A DNA stretch of 64,000 nt from Basidiobolus meristosporus CBS 931.73 (GCA_002104905.1 MCFE01000067.1:124001-188000), one strand, 5' to 3'. Counted from the stretch's first letter, positions 43,142 to 54,805 are shown. The notes: generated by a model not told the origin, from the letters alone. Numbers and translations: made by a program.

Positions 43142-44554
43142 CTATGCCTGTGCAATGGATTCGGGTTTGACCTTAGGATCCTCCTCATCTTCGTTACAGG
43201 TCTCCTTGACATTTCTAGCAAGAATCAACGTGAATGGGAAACTGATCACCAAGAGACTCCAAGCAACAATGAATTCAGCAATGTAAGGGGCTTTCACTGC
43301 GTCGATTCTCCAAGCAATAGCAGCACCAGCAGACTGGATACCCTTGTAGTAGCCGCTGTAACGACCCAGCTGACTGGAATCATTGGTCATAGTACCCATA
43401 ATCCAATAGGCATAAGATTGAGTAGCTGCATCAAGTAACCCGTAGCAACAGTAAAGGAACCACCGGGGCCAGAAAAATGAGCGGTCACGAATGAAGTCGT
43501 ATTTTTGGTACATGCCATCATGGTGTAAAGAGTAGCGGCTGTATTGGGCTTGCATACCCAAACCGCCACCCCAAATAATCATGATACAGGCCCAAACACC
43601 ACATAAGCCATAGATGGCTCTAGTACGACGGCTAAGGCCCTTGTAATCAAGGAAGGAACCAATGATCATGGCACCAATCATCTGGAAGAACCAATAAAAG
43701 GCATTATTGAATGAGTTGGAACGATTGTCAAACAATGCAGAATTGACATCGTTAAACTGATAAGTGTAAAACCAATTGGAGGCGATGGAAACTGGAGTCA
43801 AGAGAAGCATGTTCTTATCCATGAAGAGGAGCAAGATTGCCTTGGCCTCTGTGAAGGCATTCTGAAACTTTTCCACTTGCACACGAGAGCCATCATTACG
43901 AACGATTTTTTCAGGCGGCAGGAGTAATATGCCCATAGCAGCACCGCAGCACATAATGCACAGGAAGGCAACATATGTAGAGTAACTAGCACCACCTCCA
44001 GTGTTATGGTAGTCAAGGCCAAAAGGAATCCAGGCGCCCATAACGCCTCCCATATTGAAGATGACCCAGAAGACAGCCACACATTTTCCTTTGTCTGCTT
44101 CATTCGGATAGGACATCATGATAACACCTTGCGCAGTCCAAAGAATACCTGCTCCAATGCCAAGAATAGCCGAGGTGGTGATGACGAATGCTTCAGCGTT
44201 TGGAGTATTGTAAATCACGCCGTCGATTTTATAAGCAGTTTTCCGAACATACAGCAGAGAGCCAGTATAAAGAGCATAGGTGACTCCACCACCCAATAGA
44301 CAACTACGGATACCAAAATAATTGTAGAAAGCGCCACCAAAGACACCAAAGACGGCAAAGGTACAGTAAAGAGCCACGTTTCCATTGGTTGCGGTATTAC
44401 CTGCTTGCTGACCACCGGCACCCATACCGTTGATACAGTTGAACATGCCAGGGCAACAGAAGCAGACAAAACCAATCAGAACCACTTGGGTCATAGGACT
44501 ATTGTAGCGAAATTTGCCAATTCGGATCTTTGACAGATCGTAATTAAGCGCCAT
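43142..44554 (-). CDS. UNC93-like major facilitator protein
   Basis: 470 aa, intronless, with about 11-12 hydrophobic segments. The UNC93/DUF895-type start is visible: a polar N-terminus, a membrane segment (VVLIGFVCFCCPGMFNCI), then NGMGAGGQ, a YxxFAVFG helix, and the helix pair ending LWTAQGVIMMSYP. Further on come NMGGVMGAWIPFGLDYHN and WFLYCCYGLLDAATQSYAYW. Members sit in the plasma or vacuolar membrane; the substrate is unknown in fungi. The C-terminus is short, polar and acidic (ETCNEDEEDPK). No partner gene lies nearby. Confidence 0.83.
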   Translation of the reverse strand: MALNYDLSKIRIGKFRYNSPMTQVVLIGFVCFCCPGMFNCINGMGAGGQQAGNTATNGNVALYCTFAVFGVFGGAFYNYFGIRSCLLGGGVTYALYTGSLLYVRKTAYKIDGVIYNTPNAEAFVITTSAILGIGAGILWTAQGVIMMSYPNEADKGKCVAVFWVIFNMGGVMGAWIPFGLDYHNTGGGASYSTYVAFLCIMCCGAAMGILLLPPEKIVRNDGSRVQVEKFQNAFTEAKAILLLFMDKNMLLLTPVSIASNWFYTYQFNDVNSALFDNRSNSFNNAFYWFFQMIGAMIIGSFLDYKGLSRRTRAIYGLCGVWACIMIIWGGGLGMQAQYSRYSLHHDGMYQKYDFIRDRSFFWPRWFLYCCYGLLDAATQSYAYWIMGTMTNDSSQLGRYSGYYKGIQSAGAAIAWRIDAVKAPYIAEFIVAWSLLVISFPFTLILARNVKETCNEDEEDPKVKPESIAQA

Positions 44555-44614
44555 GGTAATTTGCGAGTTGGATGAAATGATAATGTGATGGGGCTATAAC
44601 ATACAAAATGCTCC

Positions 44615-44622
44615 TATTTATA
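44615..44622 (-). promoter_or_regulatory. TATA box of the UNC93-like gene
   Basis: On the minus strand TATAAATA lies about 60 bp upstream of the ATG at 44554. Confidence 0.6.
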
Positions 44623-45587
44623 CTCATCTGTTGAGACTAGCTTCTGGCTTTTGTGGCGATGGCTGATGACTGATGGCTTTTTCCCACCAGAACTAGACGT
44701 ACAGCTTTTCCAAAAAGGACTAGACGTACATATCCCCGCGCTCCATTCCCAAATCTATCTGAAATTCCCAGATCTGGGGTTGAATGTGTATTTTTGGCAT
44801 TTCCCGTGTGAGATTATCTGGGAGTGCTGCTTCAAGAAATTTCTTCCCGTTTTGGCTTAAAGTAAGATTCTTCCTTTGATGCTGTTAAGTAAGCCACTTC
44901 GGGCCTGGCCATTTTAAGCTAATTTTCAAATCCCGCAAATCAAAACTACCAGCAAACTAAAGTCGTTTCTATCATGATGTTGATTTCATTTGCATGAACC
45001 CTAAATATAAAGAAAGTGCAAATCATGATGCCAATACTGCTATGCATTATTTCGTGCTTTTCAAGAAATCTGCGTCAAGTCCATGATTTAAATCATGCAT
45101 ATTTTGTACTACTAAAGGTATATTTGTAACAATCATACAGACTGCTAATAATCATCTCAACACATGCTAGTAAGTATATAGTGAGTTTATTGTTAGCTTG
45201 AAGCTCAGTATTTTATAAGAACCTAGTTTTACTTAACTGCCAAAATGGACTTTTGCATGTTGGCACATTGAGTTGATATTAACATCATTCAGTGAACATT
45301 GTACAAGAAGTGGTACAAATGTCTTGAGAAAGGTTCGTACTATCATAAGTAGAAGCTGGCTCTTTTGGACATGCTTGAAGTATCAGATAACATTATATAT
45401 TCCAATCTAATGTGCAATAGAATACTAGTCATAAATATATGAATAATGAAATGTAGCGCAAAATAGCCTCAAAGGTTTTCCTATTTGAAGAAAATAACAT
45501 ATAGATTTGGGAGTGTTTGCAAGTACTTGCCTACCATCAGATGTTGCAATGGCCATATTGCAAATACTCAGCGGAAATGTTGTAAGA
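44623..45587. other. Gene-poor interval
   Basis: A/T-rich, with the near-direct short repeat ACTAGACGTACA(G/T) at about 44692-44730. No gene was recognised. Confidence 0.4.
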
Positions 45588-45913
45588 GTTTTGGCAGTGT
45601 TAGAAGTGACTGAGAGAACAAGTCGGTTATGTGGTTTTCACTTAATGATTTCTTCAATGTCATAGTGGTATCTATACTCTCACATGATCTTGACCAAAAA
45701 ACACAGTATATGCTTAAAAAGGTCCCAAGAACATGTGTGCAAGGTTTGGGACTGTTTGGACAGCTTTGAGAAATTTCATGTTCTTGGTACCTGATGTTTT
45801 GGTGAAAATGTTCTTAGTAAATCCCAACAAGGAATTTTGTTAGAATTCTCTAGACTATTATCTAACTGACTAAGCTAGGTGAGCGTTAAGGTGCAATCAT
45901 GAAACTTACAACA
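45588..45913 (-). repeat. Copia-type LTR, apparently solo
   Basis: About 326 bp from TGTTGTAAGAG to TTACAACA, similar along its length to the LTR at 3394-3725. No internal region lies next to it and I see no matching 5-bp flanks. Confidence 0.8.
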
Positions 45914-46784
45914 AGAAGTTGCTAACTGTTACATTAGCCAACAATTGCAACCTGCAGCAAGTAAGCTCCTAATCAGAATGGATACTCTTTGAAAGATACT
46001 CAGGCATTCAGGGTATATGTTAAGTACTAGAAGTAACCAGAATACCACAAGGCTCCATTCCTAGGTAGAAACTAATAACTATGAGTATCTTTACCTCAGT
46101 ATTGATAAAATAGCAGCTGCTAGGATGATTGCAATATTCACATTGTTGATTTCAAATGTCACTTGCCATGTCTGTATTTGCATTTCTGATTGCAATCTGG
46201 TAGCATTAACATTTCACAAATTGCACTACAAAATGACTATGCTGTGTGTGCTGCTCCAAAAGTCCAAGTATAAGCTATAAAATGCACACAGTCAATACAA
46301 ACAAATCCAATCAGCACAAGAATGCAACTTGCATCATCTGTGCAAATTTAAATGGACAGTGCTATAGTCCATATGAGAAATCTCAAAGCTGGAATATGTT
46401 GGATCTTTAGCTGGAATTCTAGCAATATTCTGATGGTATTTTGCTGCTATTCTGCCAGTGTTTCTGCATCAAATTTTGAAATGCAATTTTTGGTGAAAGT
46501 AATGAGCAGCTGATTACCAAATTTTGTAGGAATGCTGCTCAGTCTAGTCTCACTTGGAAAAGATGTCTGCTTGTCTGCTGTAAAGCTAGTACCTGAGATG
46601 CTGAAAGTTGTCACCATTGGATAATGTGGAGTTCAGCTGTTATAGAAATATTATTATGCAGGCCAATTCCAACTTTTTTACTTCAGAAGTACTGGTGTGT
46701 TGAGCTTGCACTGCTCTCCTATTCATATTATTGAAAGTAGAGTAATACAATCTGCTATATTTTCTGTACTACTGGAAGTAGGTG
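45914..46784. other. Gene-poor interval between two LTRs
   Basis: A/T-rich with no long frame on either strand. The two flanking LTRs have the same orientation, so this could be the remains of an element interior, but I found no retroelement protein motif in it. Confidence 0.35.
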
Positions 46785-47132
46785 GTCTTATAAGAGCTTT
46801 GGAGATATTGGAAGTGATTGAGTAAATAATTGGATTATGTGGTATTGATCCAATGCTTGAATGAGTACAAGATAGTATCTATACTTGTATATGGTAGTAG
46901 CCAGAAAAAGAAAACCTATTATGCTTATCAAGGTCCCAAGTGCATATGTCCAAAGCTTGGGTTGTTTAGATCATTGATCAAAATTTCATGTTGTGCGTAC
47001 ATGCTGCTTGAGTGAAAATATTCAGAGTAAGTCTCAGCAAGGAATTAGGAACAAGTTCTTAAAGACTTGTGGACTATGCTCAAGGAGATTAAGCTGGATA
47101 AATGTTGAGTTGTAGTTACTAAATTTGCAACA
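46785..47132 (-). repeat. Diverged copia-type LTR
   Basis: Shares with the reference LTR the order GAGATATTGGAAGTGATTG, GGATTATGTGGT, AGGTCCCAAG, AAAATATTC-GAGTAA and CAGCAAGGAATT. It ends in TTGCAACA. It is clearly older than the copy at 45588. Confidence 0.65.
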
Positions 47133-47761
47133 TATAGTGCATTTGTTCTCATAAATAGTGCAGGTTCCTTCTGGTAGTGTTGCCCTTGCTAACACACTTT
47201 AAAAATAGTGACACCTTCCCACAAATGCTATAGCACAATAGTAATATCACCAGAATACTGTAGTGCTTGCCACTAAGGATACTAACAGAGAAACAGGGCT
47301 CAGCTCTTGGGGGTAGAAGACACAAAGCACTGCGTTATTATTCTCATCCTCTATCAGTTTATACTGCACACTATATTTTCAAGACATACAGGTGTTAATG
47401 CTACCTGACCTAATATGAGAATGACTAATGGTTAGTTCAGTGGTAGGTCTCAAATAATGATGGTTTAAGAATGTTGATGACCTAACCATTACAAGTGTTA
47501 TTGTTGGGGCCTGAGATCCAGTTAGCATTAACAACAAGTCTAGTACCCTCCATTGCACTACCTTGCTAAGCCTGGACCAATGGTAAAGAATACTTAAAAG
47601 GCCTGAGGTGGGAGAAGAAAGGCAGAGTGAGTTATTGGTATTAATTTCCAGACATAGCTTGGACCCTATCTTCACCCAACCCCCCTAACTCCCTTTGAAA
47701 AAATCACTCTTAATATCCTTTCTCTATTTGGGCAAAAAGTTAAAACACAAGAGAGAGATAA

Positions 47762-47824
47762 GGACATTAGCCTAATGGATAAGGCATCAGACTTTGGATT
47801 GTGGGTTTGAGTCCCATGCGCCTC
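47762..47824 (+). pseudogene. tRNA-Arg-like relic with intact A and B boxes
   Basis: TAGCCTAATGGATAAGGCAT and then CAGACTTTGGATT follow the 5' half of eukaryotic tRNA-Arg. GTGGGTTTGAGTCCCA is a good T arm and B box. About eight bases that should form the 3' side of the anticodon stem and the variable loop are missing, and the acceptor ends do not pair. It cannot be a working tRNA. It may be a dead tRNA or the head of a tRNA-derived SINE. Confidence 0.65.
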
Positions 47825-48513
47825 AATTGTGCATCTCGAGTATATTTTGGGCGAAAACATACCTAGCCTGACTATTGGGAAAATCTTCTTTGCCGATTTG
47901 CATCATGCCTGAAAAACAAACGATAGAGACATAACCTCCACTAAGTATGAGCCAAGTTGTATTGATAAAGCTACCTTCTACTGCCATACTTGTCACATGT
48001 ATGCTCACACTGATCTACCCACCACGTGTTAGCAGACTGTGTAGATATTACTCTTGCTCCATAAATGAATGCTATGCACTGGATCAATACCTTTAACAAC
48101 AGTGCCTCATGGCGGATCCATCAGGTTGATCGATCTCACGATTGACAGTTTCGGGGACACATGATGGATATGATTTAAAATGGTCGGAAATCTGGTGTCA
48201 TGGAATGGTCTAAACTGTGCCCGCATTTGTAGTACCAATATTAAGGCGCTACTGTGTACATTGATACACAGAAGGTATATTTGCCAGTATGGTTGAGCAA
48301 GGATGGAGGAAATTCCAATGTTTAGTAGAATCAACGAGATTATATTTACCGCGAAAAACACTCTCTTATCACGATGCAAGTTTGGTTGCACAGATTCCCC
48401 AGCTTTCTTTGCTTAGTTTGCATGGTGTGATGAATGGGAGTGGCAGATTGCCTTTGACTTGTAAGACCAGGGAAATAAATGATTACGCAACCAAATTTTA
48501 GCTAGAGCATCAA

Positions 48514-48577
48514 TAAACCCTGACAACAAACCTGTATGCTCACTGTAAACCCTGACAGCAAACTTGTATGCTCACTG
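48514..48577. repeat. Two-copy 32-bp tandem repeat
   Basis: Units 48514-48545 and 48546-48577 begin TAAACCCTGACA and end TGTATGCTCACTG, with two differences by eye. Confidence 0.85.
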
Positions 48578-49031
48578 TAACTGGCTGCCTTTTGTCCCAC
48601 CTTACTGCATTCAGATTCTAACACGATCTAGATGAATCTATTTTGAATGCAACCGGTTTTTCCAGCGTAGCATTTGATTTGGTAATCCGTGCTCTTTACG
48701 GAGCTTAGAGCAGTATCTGGTATCAATCTAAGTAATAAAGCGGAATACAGAGAATATAATAGAGTTCTACTCCTTTGAACTTGCTTATGTGAGTGGAATT
48801 CTGAAGCGATTAATTCCATCCACTCTATTCTTCTTCGGGCAAGGCTTGTGCCACATGTTCATTGGCGACTCGCATCGGTGTTGACCTATGTAGTGCTATC
48901 GTTACGCTACCCAAATAAAATATCACCTCCCATAAACTTCCAATAGGCGCATTATGTTCACAGGCTGCTGTCAGGTACGATGAAGGACGAATTGTCATAC
49001 TTTCCTCTTCGATCATCACCTAACGCCATCC

Positions 49032-49041
49032 GCTATATAAC
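49032..49041 (+). promoter_or_regulatory. TATA box of the chitin deacetylase gene
   Basis: CTATATAACA lies about 60 bp upstream of the ATG at 49095. Confidence 0.55.
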
Positions 49042-49094
49042 ATCTGATATTTCCTTGATACTCTCTCAGGTTTCTTGGGTAACCGGCCTTCATC

Positions 49095-50861
49095 ATGAAA
49101 TCCTTGCTTTCTTTGTTTGTGATTGCACTGGCAGCAACATCCATCGAGGGGGCTCCGAAGTACAGCTATGACCAATGTGGCTCTCGATACGGCACCTGTG
49201 CACCAGGCTTGTGCTGCAGTAAATGGGGCTCCTGCGGTTCCACCTCGGAATACTGCTCTACTGGTTGCCAAACTAAATTCGGCAGCTGTAGTGGTAGTGC
49301 TTCAAAACCAACCACCACAGTCCCAACTCCGCTGAGACAGCTCAATGAACAATGCGGTTCCGGGTTCGGTTCATGCGCATCAGGATTATGCTGCAGTGAA
49401 TGGGGCTGGTGCGGCTACTCCTCCGACCACTGCACTGGAGGCTGCCAAAAACAGTTTGGTACTTGCAGTGCCAGTAGCACAACGGCCGCTACTCTCCCCA
49501 CCACTACGAAGTCCCCCACCCCAACACCATTGAAGCAACTTAATGAGCAATGTGGAGCCAATTTAGGTACTTGTGCACCAGGCTTGTGTTGTAGTGAATG
49601 GGGTTGGTGCGGCTACTCCTCCGACCACTGCACTGGAGGCTGCCAAAAACAATTTGGCACTTGCAGTACTGGCAGCACAATGACCACCACTTCCACTTTC
49701 ATCACGAACTCCCTTTCTCCAACTCCATTGAGGCAGCTAAATGAACAGTGCGGCGCCAGTGATGGTACCTGCGCGCCAGGATTATGTTGCAGTGAATGGG
49801 GATGGTGTGGATACTCATCTGATCATTGTACTGGAGGCTGTCAGAAGCTTTTTGGTACTTGTAGTGAGGGAGCAACCACCATCATCTCCTCAACAACCTC
49901 TGATACAAGCTCTAGCACTATTCAACCCACTTCTACCGCCACCTCCACTACAGCCACCCCGACTCCGACTGGACTAAGATACCTCGATGAACAGTGTGGT
50001 TCCAAATACGGCTCCTGTGCACCTGGTTTGTGCTGTGGCCAAACTGGTTACTGTGGCTACACCTCAGGACACTGCTCTGCAGGCTGCCAAAAGGATTTTG
50101 GAATTTGCGACAATAAAATAGAGGCAGAGGTGATTACCGGATGTAAAGCACCCGGAACTTTCGCAGTTACCTACGATGATGGACCAAGTGTTCTGACTTC
50201 AGGGCTGTTGGATTATCTGGACGAAGTGAAAGTGAAGGCCACCTTCTTTGTTAATGGGAACAACAGAAAGAATGGTGACACTGGAAACCCAATGTTAACC
50301 ATCTACGAGCTCGCTGATGTTGTCCGACGCGCCTACAACTCCGGACATCAAATCTGTTCTCACACCTGGGCTCACACTGACATTATTACCGTGAACGAGG
50401 AAGAGGTCGTCTATGAAATGACCAGACTGAATCACGCCTTCAGTAAAATCCTCGGCAAGGTTCCCACTTGCATGAGACCCCCCTATGGCGATACCGATGG
50501 GCCATCACGCAAGATTCTTTACAAAATGGGCTACACTGTTGTCAGCTGGAATGTGGATCCAGTTGATTGGAATCCGGTGAATTCCATTGATGAGATGTAC
50601 CAAGAGTATATTGATCAGACTGGATCTACCAGCACTAAAGTTGGCAAATTCATCTCCCTGAACCATGATGTGTGGAATACTACTGCTGACTTCAGGCCCG
50701 AGAGCTATCCCAAGACCATTCCACTTGCTAAGCGATCTATCGATTATTTGTTGGAAAGAGGTTGGAAGGTAGTTAACCTTGCCGAGTGCTTGCAAAGCCC
50801 GCCGCTATACCGTGATCCCAACCCTTCGGATAGTAAATGCGGCACAAAAGCCTGTGTTTGA
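49095..50861 (+). CDS. Secreted chitin deacetylase with five CBM18 domains
   Basis: 588 aa, intronless. NodB-family enzymes remove acetyl groups from chitin to give chitosan, acting in or outside the wall. Residues 1-20 form a signal peptide (MKSLLSLFVIALAATSIEGA). Five hevein-like chitin-binding modules follow between about residues 28 and 336, each of the form QCGS--G-CA-GLCCS-WG-CG with 8 Cys. They are separated by Thr/Ser/Pro linkers. The NodB domain starts near residue 350: TYDDGP (about 358), SHTWAH (about 421), RPPYGD (about 461) and WNVDPVDW (about 484-491) give the metal-binding Asp-His-His and the later catalytic motifs. No GPI signal is visible at the C-terminus. Modules 2-4 are closest to each other, suggesting recent duplication. 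Confidence 0.93.
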   Translation: MKSLLSLFVIALAATSIEGAPKYSYDQCGSRYGTCAPGLCCSKWGSCGSTSEYCSTGCQTKFGSCSGSASKPTTTVPTPLRQLNEQCGSGFGSCASGLCCSEWGWCGYSSDHCTGGCQKQFGTCSASSTTAATLPTTTKSPTPTPLKQLNEQCGANLGTCAPGLCCSEWGWCGYSSDHCTGGCQKQFGTCSTGSTMTTTSTFITNSLSPTPLRQLNEQCGASDGTCAPGLCCSEWGWCGYSSDHCTGGCQKLFGTCSEGATTIISSTTSDTSSSTIQPTSTATSTTATPTPTGLRYLDEQCGSKYGSCAPGLCCGQTGYCGYTSGHCSAGCQKDFGICDNKIEAEVITGCKAPGTFAVTYDDGPSVLTSGLLDYLDEVKVKATFFVNGNNRKNGDTGNPMLTIYELADVVRRAYNSGHQICSHTWAHTDIITVNEEEVVYEMTRLNHAFSKILGKVPTCMRPPYGDTDGPSRKILYKMGYTVVSWNVDPVDWNPVNSIDEMYQEYIDQTGSTSTKVGKFISLNHDVWNTTADFRPESYPKTIPLAKRSIDYLLERGWKVVNLAECLQSPPLYRDPNPSDSKCGTKACV

Positions 50862-51499
50862 ACGATTGATTTAATGCCCTTCATAGCCGCATGACATATA
50901 TGTCTAATAAAAAGTAAGTCGAGAAACGGTCAATCGAGTCGTACTGGATATGGATCAGTTCAAAGTTTGATGATTAACAATAGCTATCAGCAATCTTAAA
51001 GTCTCCGCTTGGGGACACCAATTTATCATTACGTACAAGTTCCTTATTCAGTATTGGCTTACTGTCCTGTGATCAATGCCTGCTGTATCACTTCGGGGCT
51101 AACCCGATTGATCCGATCTGGATGTGCTGAGATCGATCAAGTCAATACCAACATACTGAATATAGATTCGTTCGAGATTTCTGAAAAGAGCATACCTCAT
51201 ACTTTCCTATACAGTATGAATTCGGAAAATTTAACTGACTATTTTGCCCTTTTCAGCAGAACGCATATAATATGTATAGGTGTAGTAAGAGCCATCTTGC
51301 TGGAACTATGCTACGATATCGCACTGAATTTTCACTGCTACACCACGAAGTGTACAGTGTAAAACACACTCCTTATAAATTCCAGGTGGTAATAATCCAG
51401 TATCTCCGGAGTTTACAGCAGATTACATTCGCAGCTCGTTTATACCTATTTACATTGTGCATTCCAAAATGTATCATCAATTGTGCTATTTGTTTCTAC
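50862..51499. other. Intergenic region after the chitin deacetylase
   Basis: A/T-rich; it holds the deacetylase 3' end. The open frames at 51009-51362 and 51272-51517 have no recognisable content. Confidence 0.4.
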
Positions 51500-51655
51500 C
51501 ACTCTTACTGCTTCTAACCAAACTTAAACTTTATTTGATTGGTTGATTGGTATTTATACCTTATTGTGATTTGTCTTGATATGCTTTTCGTTGGATACTA
51601 AGTTGTCTTTGTACGCGTTGATGCCACTTAACATTGGGTGACTCCTTACTCTTTA
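51500..51655. repeat. Dispersed repeat, second copy
   Basis: Similar to 33545-33725, with the same order of short blocks. No tRNA lies next to this copy. Confidence 0.6.
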
Positions 51656-51762
51656 ACATTAAGTTGCTACAAGGTTAAGGGGCCATGTAGTAAGAAATAA
51701 CAATTATGGACAGTGGCATATTTGCCCAGGGGGAAGAAGACTTTTATAAAAAGGGTTAGGGG

Positions 51763-51918
51763 TGTAGTAAGAATTTGTAATTCCACCAAAATATTCACCT
51801 AACTTGGTCACTTAGATCATTACCTCCAAATCCTAGAGAATACTGACCAAAATCCTAGTTGCGATTTACTTAGAATATTTACCCAGAGCATGAAAATTAG
51901 ATAAGTTGCTCAAACTGC
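51763..51918 (+). repeat. Truncated copia-type LTR, cut at a TTAGGG tract
   Basis: It begins TGTAGTAAGAATTTG and matches the first half of the family LTR read in this orientation (compare the complement of 3565-3725). It stops at 51918 where TTAGGGTTAGGG begins. Just before it, at 51753-51761, is GGGTTAGGG. Confidence 0.7.
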
Positions 51919-51933
51919 TTAGGGTTAGGGGGG
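51919..51933 (+). repeat. Telomere-type tract 1 (TTAGGG x2 plus GGG)
   Basis: Two perfect TTAGGG units join the LTR fragment to the 3' end of a LINE copy. This is the first of six such junctions to the right, all with the G-rich strand on +. Confidence 0.9.
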
Positions 51934-52442
51934 AGACAGTCACCAACATGTGAAATCTTTATTTCAGTTGAAACAAAGAAGCCAGCACTACTGTTGTAGC
52001 TTTGATACAAGAGTGTGTAGCTGAGGGGAATTTGTAGGTAAGTTAATAAGAAGTGATGATAGCTCTTCAGTGCTCAAGACACTGTTCAGTGGGAAGGGGG
52101 GTAGCAAGAGAGGTAAGAATGACTTGTGAATAACATTAATGAGGGGAATGTGATAAGGATTGATATTCATCATAAAGGGAGTGTGCTGCTGCAGATATTG
52201 CTGCCAAAGGTCTGTCAAGTACTTCAGGTAGGCCAGCTTGGGTTTTTCTGACTACAGAATAAATTGAGCAAACTTCTTGACTTCAGGATCTCCAGGTATA
52301 GTTCTCCAGCAGGAGTCAGATGTAGTGTGGTGTGTTCTCTTCCATGCCTTAATCAGTGGGTTGTTGCAGTGGTGAAGTCTGAGATATAATCTGGTTCTAA
52401 GGTAGAGAAGTCTGATCTTATAGGGCATAAACCCAAAAGCAC
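51934..52442 (-). mobile_element. LINE family A, copy A1 (5'-truncated)
   Basis: The 3' terminal about 510 bp of a non-LTR element read on the minus strand: the C-terminal end of ORF2 (stop at 51988), an AATAAA signal and the TCACC-GGTGA hairpin. It is very similar to copies A2 and A4. An in-frame stop near 52250 and the 5' truncation make it dead. The truncated end abuts an LTR. Confidence 0.85.
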
Positions 52443-52889
52443 TGTTGTGCATCAACATTTAAAACTTAGCCAATTTTACTCCGTTTGAAAATCTAGTACC
52501 CTAACTGATTTTCCCTAACCCAAACATAACAAATCCAGTTACAGTTTATTTTATCCCACCTCAGAATCTATTTTTAGCTATCACACCTGATCTATTTTCA
52601 AATGGTCATTACGTTATCAACCTATCTGCCAAGCCTTCACAGGTGATTAGTCATCTGAGATCTATCCAACCACTGTGCAGTTGCCAAGACATCAGTTGAT
52701 TGATGATGTAATTTTCATTTATCTTATGCACCTATGAACACCCAAATTGATTTCAATCAATCCAGTCCCTTGGCACTTACTAATTCAACTTGATCAGAAA
52801 AGTATAAATAAAGTTTACTGAACCTTTTGGTTTAGTGTGTGTCTCAACAAAGTTAAGATTCTGTCTCAGCAAAAATAAGTAATCCAACA
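52443..52889 (+). repeat. Putative Ty3-type 5' LTR
   Basis: About 447 bp with TGTTG at the start and CAACA at the end, upstream of a Ty3-type gag. A TATA-like GTATAAATAAA lies at about 52802. Only one copy is present, so the limits are inferred. Confidence 0.5.
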
Positions 52890-54805
52890 ATTCAATTCTA
52901 GTTTCTATCCAAGCCTAGCATATCTAGCACTCCTAAAGAACACCAAGCCTAGCCTGCCTGGCAAACAAATATCATTGTCTTTATAGCCAACCCAGCTATA
53001 TCCAAGACCAATATCAGATCAGAATCTTTCTGCCAATATTTCTGCCACTCTCTGACAATTCTAAGATTCTGCACTTAATTGTCCCTTTGGTTCAGTTAAA
53101 CCATTCAAGAGTTTTATCACACTTTCTCTTGGATACAACATTTTTTTTGTTGAAATCCATTACATTCAGCCTGATTAGAAGATGTCCTCAGCAGCAAGCA
53201 ATCCAAACCTTTCCATGTTGGAAGAAGCCAGAAGAAATCAGGAAGAACTTACTGAACAGCTTGAAAACATCATGCTTGAAAGAAATACCATGATGCTTGA
53301 GCACTCAAAGCTTGCCAAAACAAGATCTGATATTCACCGTAGGATGAACTCCTTGAAGTTATATCCAGTTACCAAGATGAAATTGGAATAATTAAGGAAG
53401 CACTGGAGAATATTGCCATAGTAATTGACAGCATTGAAAATCTGCCAAGCCTTGCTCTGCGTCAGCCACCAAGAAGTCATGCCTGTGAATCCTCCAGATC
53501 TACATCTCCTTCTAGACCTGCCCCGGTGGTTGTCCCAAAATCCTTGCCTGTTTATGCTGAAGGCACCAATGCCATCAAGAATCCAACTGAGCTTCTTTGC
53601 AAGTTTAGTCATATCTTAGCTGCACACCAGCTAGACCCTGACACCAACTGGGCTAGACTTCTGCCTCTCTGTCTCACAATGCAAGATGCTGACTGGGTTG
53701 AAGTGAACATTCCTTCCAATAGTACGTGGAAAATTGCCCAAAACCTCTTTTGCAGCCATTTTGAAGATCCTCTCAAGAAAGCACATCTGAACTGCAACTT
53801 ATAGAAAACTAAAATGCAAAAAGGTGAATCTGTGCAACACTTCTGTGATAGATTCCAAAGACAAATGAGATTAGCTGGAGTTAGTGATGATAATCCATTG
53901 CTTACTGCTCATTTTCTTTCAAACTTTTTACACCAGCTACAGAGCAATATTGCTATTGTCAAAGCATGCAGCCCTGCATGTACCTATGACCAGATCTCAG
54001 AGATATGTACACTGGCAATCATCTTGACTGCAGCTGTTAGCCAGACTTCAGGCAACTCAACCCAAGATCCCACAACAGCCGGAAAAGAGACCAGTCATGT
54101 GACCAAGAAGCAGTCAACCGCTACCAAGCACTGTGAGCTTCATGGAAAATGCTATCATTCTACCAGTGAATGCAAAGGCATCACCAAGCAGTCAAACAAG
54201 TCAGGAAACACCTCAGAAAAGCAGCAAAACACCAAAACTGATAATCCATATGCTGATGACAAGTGCTTTAAATGTGGAAATATGGGACATAGATCACCTG
54301 CCTGTCCTGAGAAGAACTCCACACCATCAGCCAAAATACCCAGATCCTTGATGATCATTCAGCCAATGATACAATGGGGTATGAAGAAGTATATGAAGAA
54401 CTTACAGTTCAAGATTATCACAACCTCTTTGAGTTTCCGGCTAAAATTGCAACTGTTCAACAAAAGAAGCAACCAACCACACAGCTCAAAGCCATAGAAG
54501 TGCCACTCACCCTCAATGGCCAATCATATGTAGCACTACTGGATACTGGATCATCCAACTCTATTGTATCACCCAATGTAGTCAGAGAACTCAATTTGGA
54601 GATAGAAAAACAACAAGGAAAAATCGTTCTTGCAGCTAAGGATCACTCAGCCCCAAGAATTGGCATTACCAACCCAATCAACATACACTGTGGCTCAGTA
54701 ACCATAATCCATCAGATGGAAGTTATTGACATACCAGATGGACCTCAGGTAGTCATTGGTCTGGAAACCTTCACCAAACTTGGCTTTCACATAGGTGGAC
54801 TACCC
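52890..54805 (+). mobile_element. Ty3/gypsy-type gag-protease remnant, truncated at a TTAGGG tract
   Basis: Gag starts near 53182 (MSSAASNPNLSMLEEARRNQ) with a coiled coil. It continues after a frameshift near 53370 with a retrotrans-gag segment (about 53570-53990), interrupted by one TAG near 53802. A CCHC knuckle follows (CFKCGNMGHRSPAC, about 54264). The protease (VALLDTGSSNSIVS, near 54530) is in another frame that overlaps the gag frame at 54374-54497. The protease frame ends only because the TAG of a telomere-type tract follows directly at 54806. RT, RNase H and integrase are absent. Confidence 0.85.

Larger units (their letters stand above)
47133..49030. other. Gene-poor interval
   Basis: No conserved coding sequence. 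It holds a tRNA-Arg-like relic (47762-47824) and a two-copy 32-bp tandem repeat (48514-48577). Confidence 0.4.

Noticed and set aside
54374-54497. Programmed -1 frameshift between Ty3-type gag and protease
   Set aside because: The frames overlap in the right sense, but the element already has another frameshift and a stop, and I see no clear slippery heptamer with a following structure.
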